The position numbers and the translations under genes were made by a program. From the NCBI GenBank assembly GCA_033032175.1, contig CM065322.1:992001-1056000 (forward strand): 64,000 nt of DNA, in the 5' to 3' direction. Origin of the DNA: Saturnia japonica. Its lineage: Eukaryota; Arthropoda; Insecta; Lepidoptera; Saturniidae. Shown one piece after another: positions 63,958 through 64,000 of the stretch; the first letter of the stretch is position 1; each line of letters starts with the position of its first letter. The notes under the pieces were generated by a model that worked only from the letters and a program-made list of their open reading frames with translations, searched no databases and had not been told where the DNA came from.

Positions 63958-64000
63958 CAGTTTATTAGCCTACTTAAACATAGGGCCTCGCACAAAGATG

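Noticed and set aside
1..64000. CRISPR arrays, operons, prophage or toxin systems
   Set aside because: No regularly spaced repeats, polycistronic gene layout or matching proteins; the window is plainly animal nuclear DNA.

Overview
This is an AT-rich arthropod genomic window, most likely from a moth or butterfly. The dispersed repeats have the character of lepidopteran ones: tRNA-derived SINEs, an element ending in a 'gccgcgggcacagctagt'-type tail, and a roughly 200-bp element beginning AACCGACTTC. Exons are short (77-258 bp) and introns are packed with mobile-element remnants. There are no bacterial-style operons, and most long ORFs in the window are chance or repeat-borne.

One gene dominates. 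From about 63.04 kb down to 26.34 kb, on the minus strand, lie 31 coding exons of unc79, which encodes the large HEAT/armadillo-type auxiliary subunit of the NALCN (narrow abdomen) sodium-leak channel complex. I rebuilt the exons by reading both sides of every splice junction. All 31 join in a consistent reading phase and give about 1537 codons ending at a TAA at 26338-26340. The window therefore holds the C-terminal part of the protein; the 5' exons lie beyond the right edge. Homology to vertebrate UNC79 is strong at both ends of this segment and weak in the middle (about 44.4-53 kb), where the fly/moth-type sequence is Gly/Ala/Pro/His-rich. Two introns use GC rather than GT donors.

Layout: 1-26 kb is a gene-poor region with SINEs, short repeats, an RTE-like LINE remnant (24.5-25.6 kb), a second LINE C-terminal remnant (about 17.0-17.3 kb), a 59-bp TA microsatellite inside a fold-back element (19.06-19.55 kb), an unidentified hydrophobic ORF/exon (11.63-12.04 kb), and a CpG-rich patch at about 10.16-10.25 kb that resembles a minus-strand transcription start and first exon. 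Region 26.3-63.0 kb is unc79. Its introns hold at least ten copies of the AACCGACTTC element, three copies of a 320-bp non-autonomous element, two LINE C-terminal fragments, several SINE families, a MITE with GCGTTACGTAAT inverted ends, and several two-copy repeats. Region 63.04-64 kb is intron with repeat sequence and no exon that I can see.

I found no CRISPR, operon, virus or toxin locus, and nothing that amounts to a new defence-like system. The most unusual items are the paired GC-AG introns, the coding minisatellite in the last unc79 exon, low-complexity inserts in otherwise conserved parts of the protein, and mobile elements ending within about 15-35 bp of unc79 splice donors.
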